This document shows, piece after piece, positions 21,924 through 22,450 of a stretch of DNA of 22,450 nt. The position numbers and the translations under genes are program-made. The stretch is from Synergistaceae bacterium UBA5560 (GTDB lineage: Bacteria > Synergistota > Synergistia > Synergistales > Aminiphilaceae), in assembly GCA_002425685.1 (NCBI GenBank), contig DIMS01000025.1:7050-29499 (forward strand). The letters are read 5' to 3'. The notes under the pieces are model-generated. The model had not been told where the DNA came from. It was given only the letters and a program-made list of their open reading frames with translations, and searched no databases. Position 1 is the stretch's first letter; each line of letters starts with the position of its first letter.

Positions 21924-22450
21924 ATGAAGATGCTCGTCAACGCCGCGGGGCGTCCCGTCCCGTCGGAACTGCCCGGAATCGGGCCGCTGTTGCCCTATCG
22001 CGGACCCTGGGCGCGCCTTGAGGCGGGAGATATGGTCCCCCGGATTCTGCCTCCCCTCCGGGGAGAACCGCCCCGAAGGTCCAAGGTGGCGCCCTCTCTG
22101 CGGGCCGCCATGGAGCGGGCGGGACTCGCGGACGGCATGACCCTCTCGTTCCACCACCACCTCCGAAACGGCGACGCCGTACTGCCCCTGGTGCTCGCGG
22201 AGTGCGAACGCATGGGGCTGAAGAATCTCTGCCTCGCTCCCAGCTCCCTCACCGACGCCCACGAATGCGTGGCGGACTACGTGCGCCGCGGTGTGGTGAG
22301 CCGGATCCACACCTCGGGGGTGCGCGGCAAGGTGGGCAAGGCCATCTCCCGGGGAGAGGTACCCGTTCCCGTGATGATCCGCAGCCACGGCGGACGCGCC
22401 CGGGCCATCGAGGAGGGGAGCATCGCCATCGACGTGGCCTTTCTCGCCGC
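21924..22450 (+). CDS. citF: Citrate lyase alpha subunit, N-terminal part (cut by window edge)
   Basis: Citrate:acetyl-ACP transferase subunit, which exchanges the acetyl group on CitD for citrate. About 175 residues are visible, beginning MKMLVNAAGRPVPSELPG, followed by the CitF markers TLSFHHHLRNGDAVLPLVL and IRSHGGRARAIEEGSIAIDV. The ATG lies 1 nt after the citE stop, with GGAGG and GGAG in the last codons of citE as ribosome site. The full protein is normally about 500 residues, so roughly two thirds lie beyond the window. Whether the complex runs toward citrate cleavage or, in this metabolism, supports another balance of citrate and oxaloacetate cannot be told from sequence. Confidence 0.94.
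   Translation, partial: MKMLVNAAGRPVPSELPGIGPLLPYRGPWARLEAGDMVPRILPPLRGEPPRRSKVAPSLRAAMERAGLADGMTLSFHHHLRNGDAVLPLVLAECERMGLKNLCLAPSSLTDAHECVADYVRRGVVSRIHTSGVRGKVGKAISRGEVPVPVMIRSHGGRARAIEEGSIAIDVAFLA

Noticed and set aside
1..22450. Insertion sequences, CRISPR arrays, tRNA or phage genes
   Set aside because: I looked for inverted-repeat-bounded transposases, regularly spaced repeats and tRNA arms and saw none that could be supported.

Overview
This is a GC-rich (estimated well above 60%, not computed), gene-dense bacterial chromosome segment. The gene content points to an anaerobe that ferments peptides and amino acids: an OPT-type peptide transporter, three peptidase-like enzymes, a methylmalonyl-CoA mutase locus, aconitase, isocitrate dehydrogenase and citrate lyase. 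Synergistota would fit, but that is an inference from content and not proven by any marker in the window. I saw no rRNA, tRNA, CRISPR array, insertion sequence or phage gene.

Layout. (1) Positions 1-4914, minus strand: a PucR-type regulator, an M29/NicX-like metalloenzyme, a PepV-like dipeptidase and the start of an OPT transporter, which together look like a regulated peptide uptake and cleavage unit. (2) 5014-6568: a plus-strand VOC protein converges on a minus-strand Cys-rich DUF3795 protein that has a good promoter and a leader of about 310 nt. (3) 6630-10987, minus strand: a multi-PAS histidine kinase followed by a secreted C69-type Ntn-hydrolase, ending in two tandem terminators. (4) 11220-16021, minus strand: sigma70-type promoter, cobalamin riboswitch, terminator, methylmalonyl-CoA mutase, meaB, terminator. 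(5) 16402-16757, plus strand: a second promoter, cobalamin riboswitch and terminator, divergent from the first and with no gene directly behind it. (6) 16810-22450, plus strand: a leader of about 400 nt, acn, icd, a terminator or attenuator, then citD-citE-citF (citF is cut by the window edge).

The most striking observation is the 1051-residue mutase. Residues 1 to about 619 are a small-subunit (MutA-like) chain that stops inside its degenerate B12-like domain. Residues from about 619 to 1051 are a large subunit (MutB-like) that starts in the middle of its catalytic barrel. The reading frame is open across the join. It is therefore either a real in-frame deletion fusion that removed the end of mutA and the start of mutB, or an assembly error. 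The second notable point is the pair of back-to-back cobalamin riboswitches. One controls a gene for a B12-dependent enzyme. The other is an apparent orphan whose terminator lies upstream of the aconitase/isocitrate dehydrogenase/citrate lyase genes, so B12 status may be tied to the choice of carbon route.
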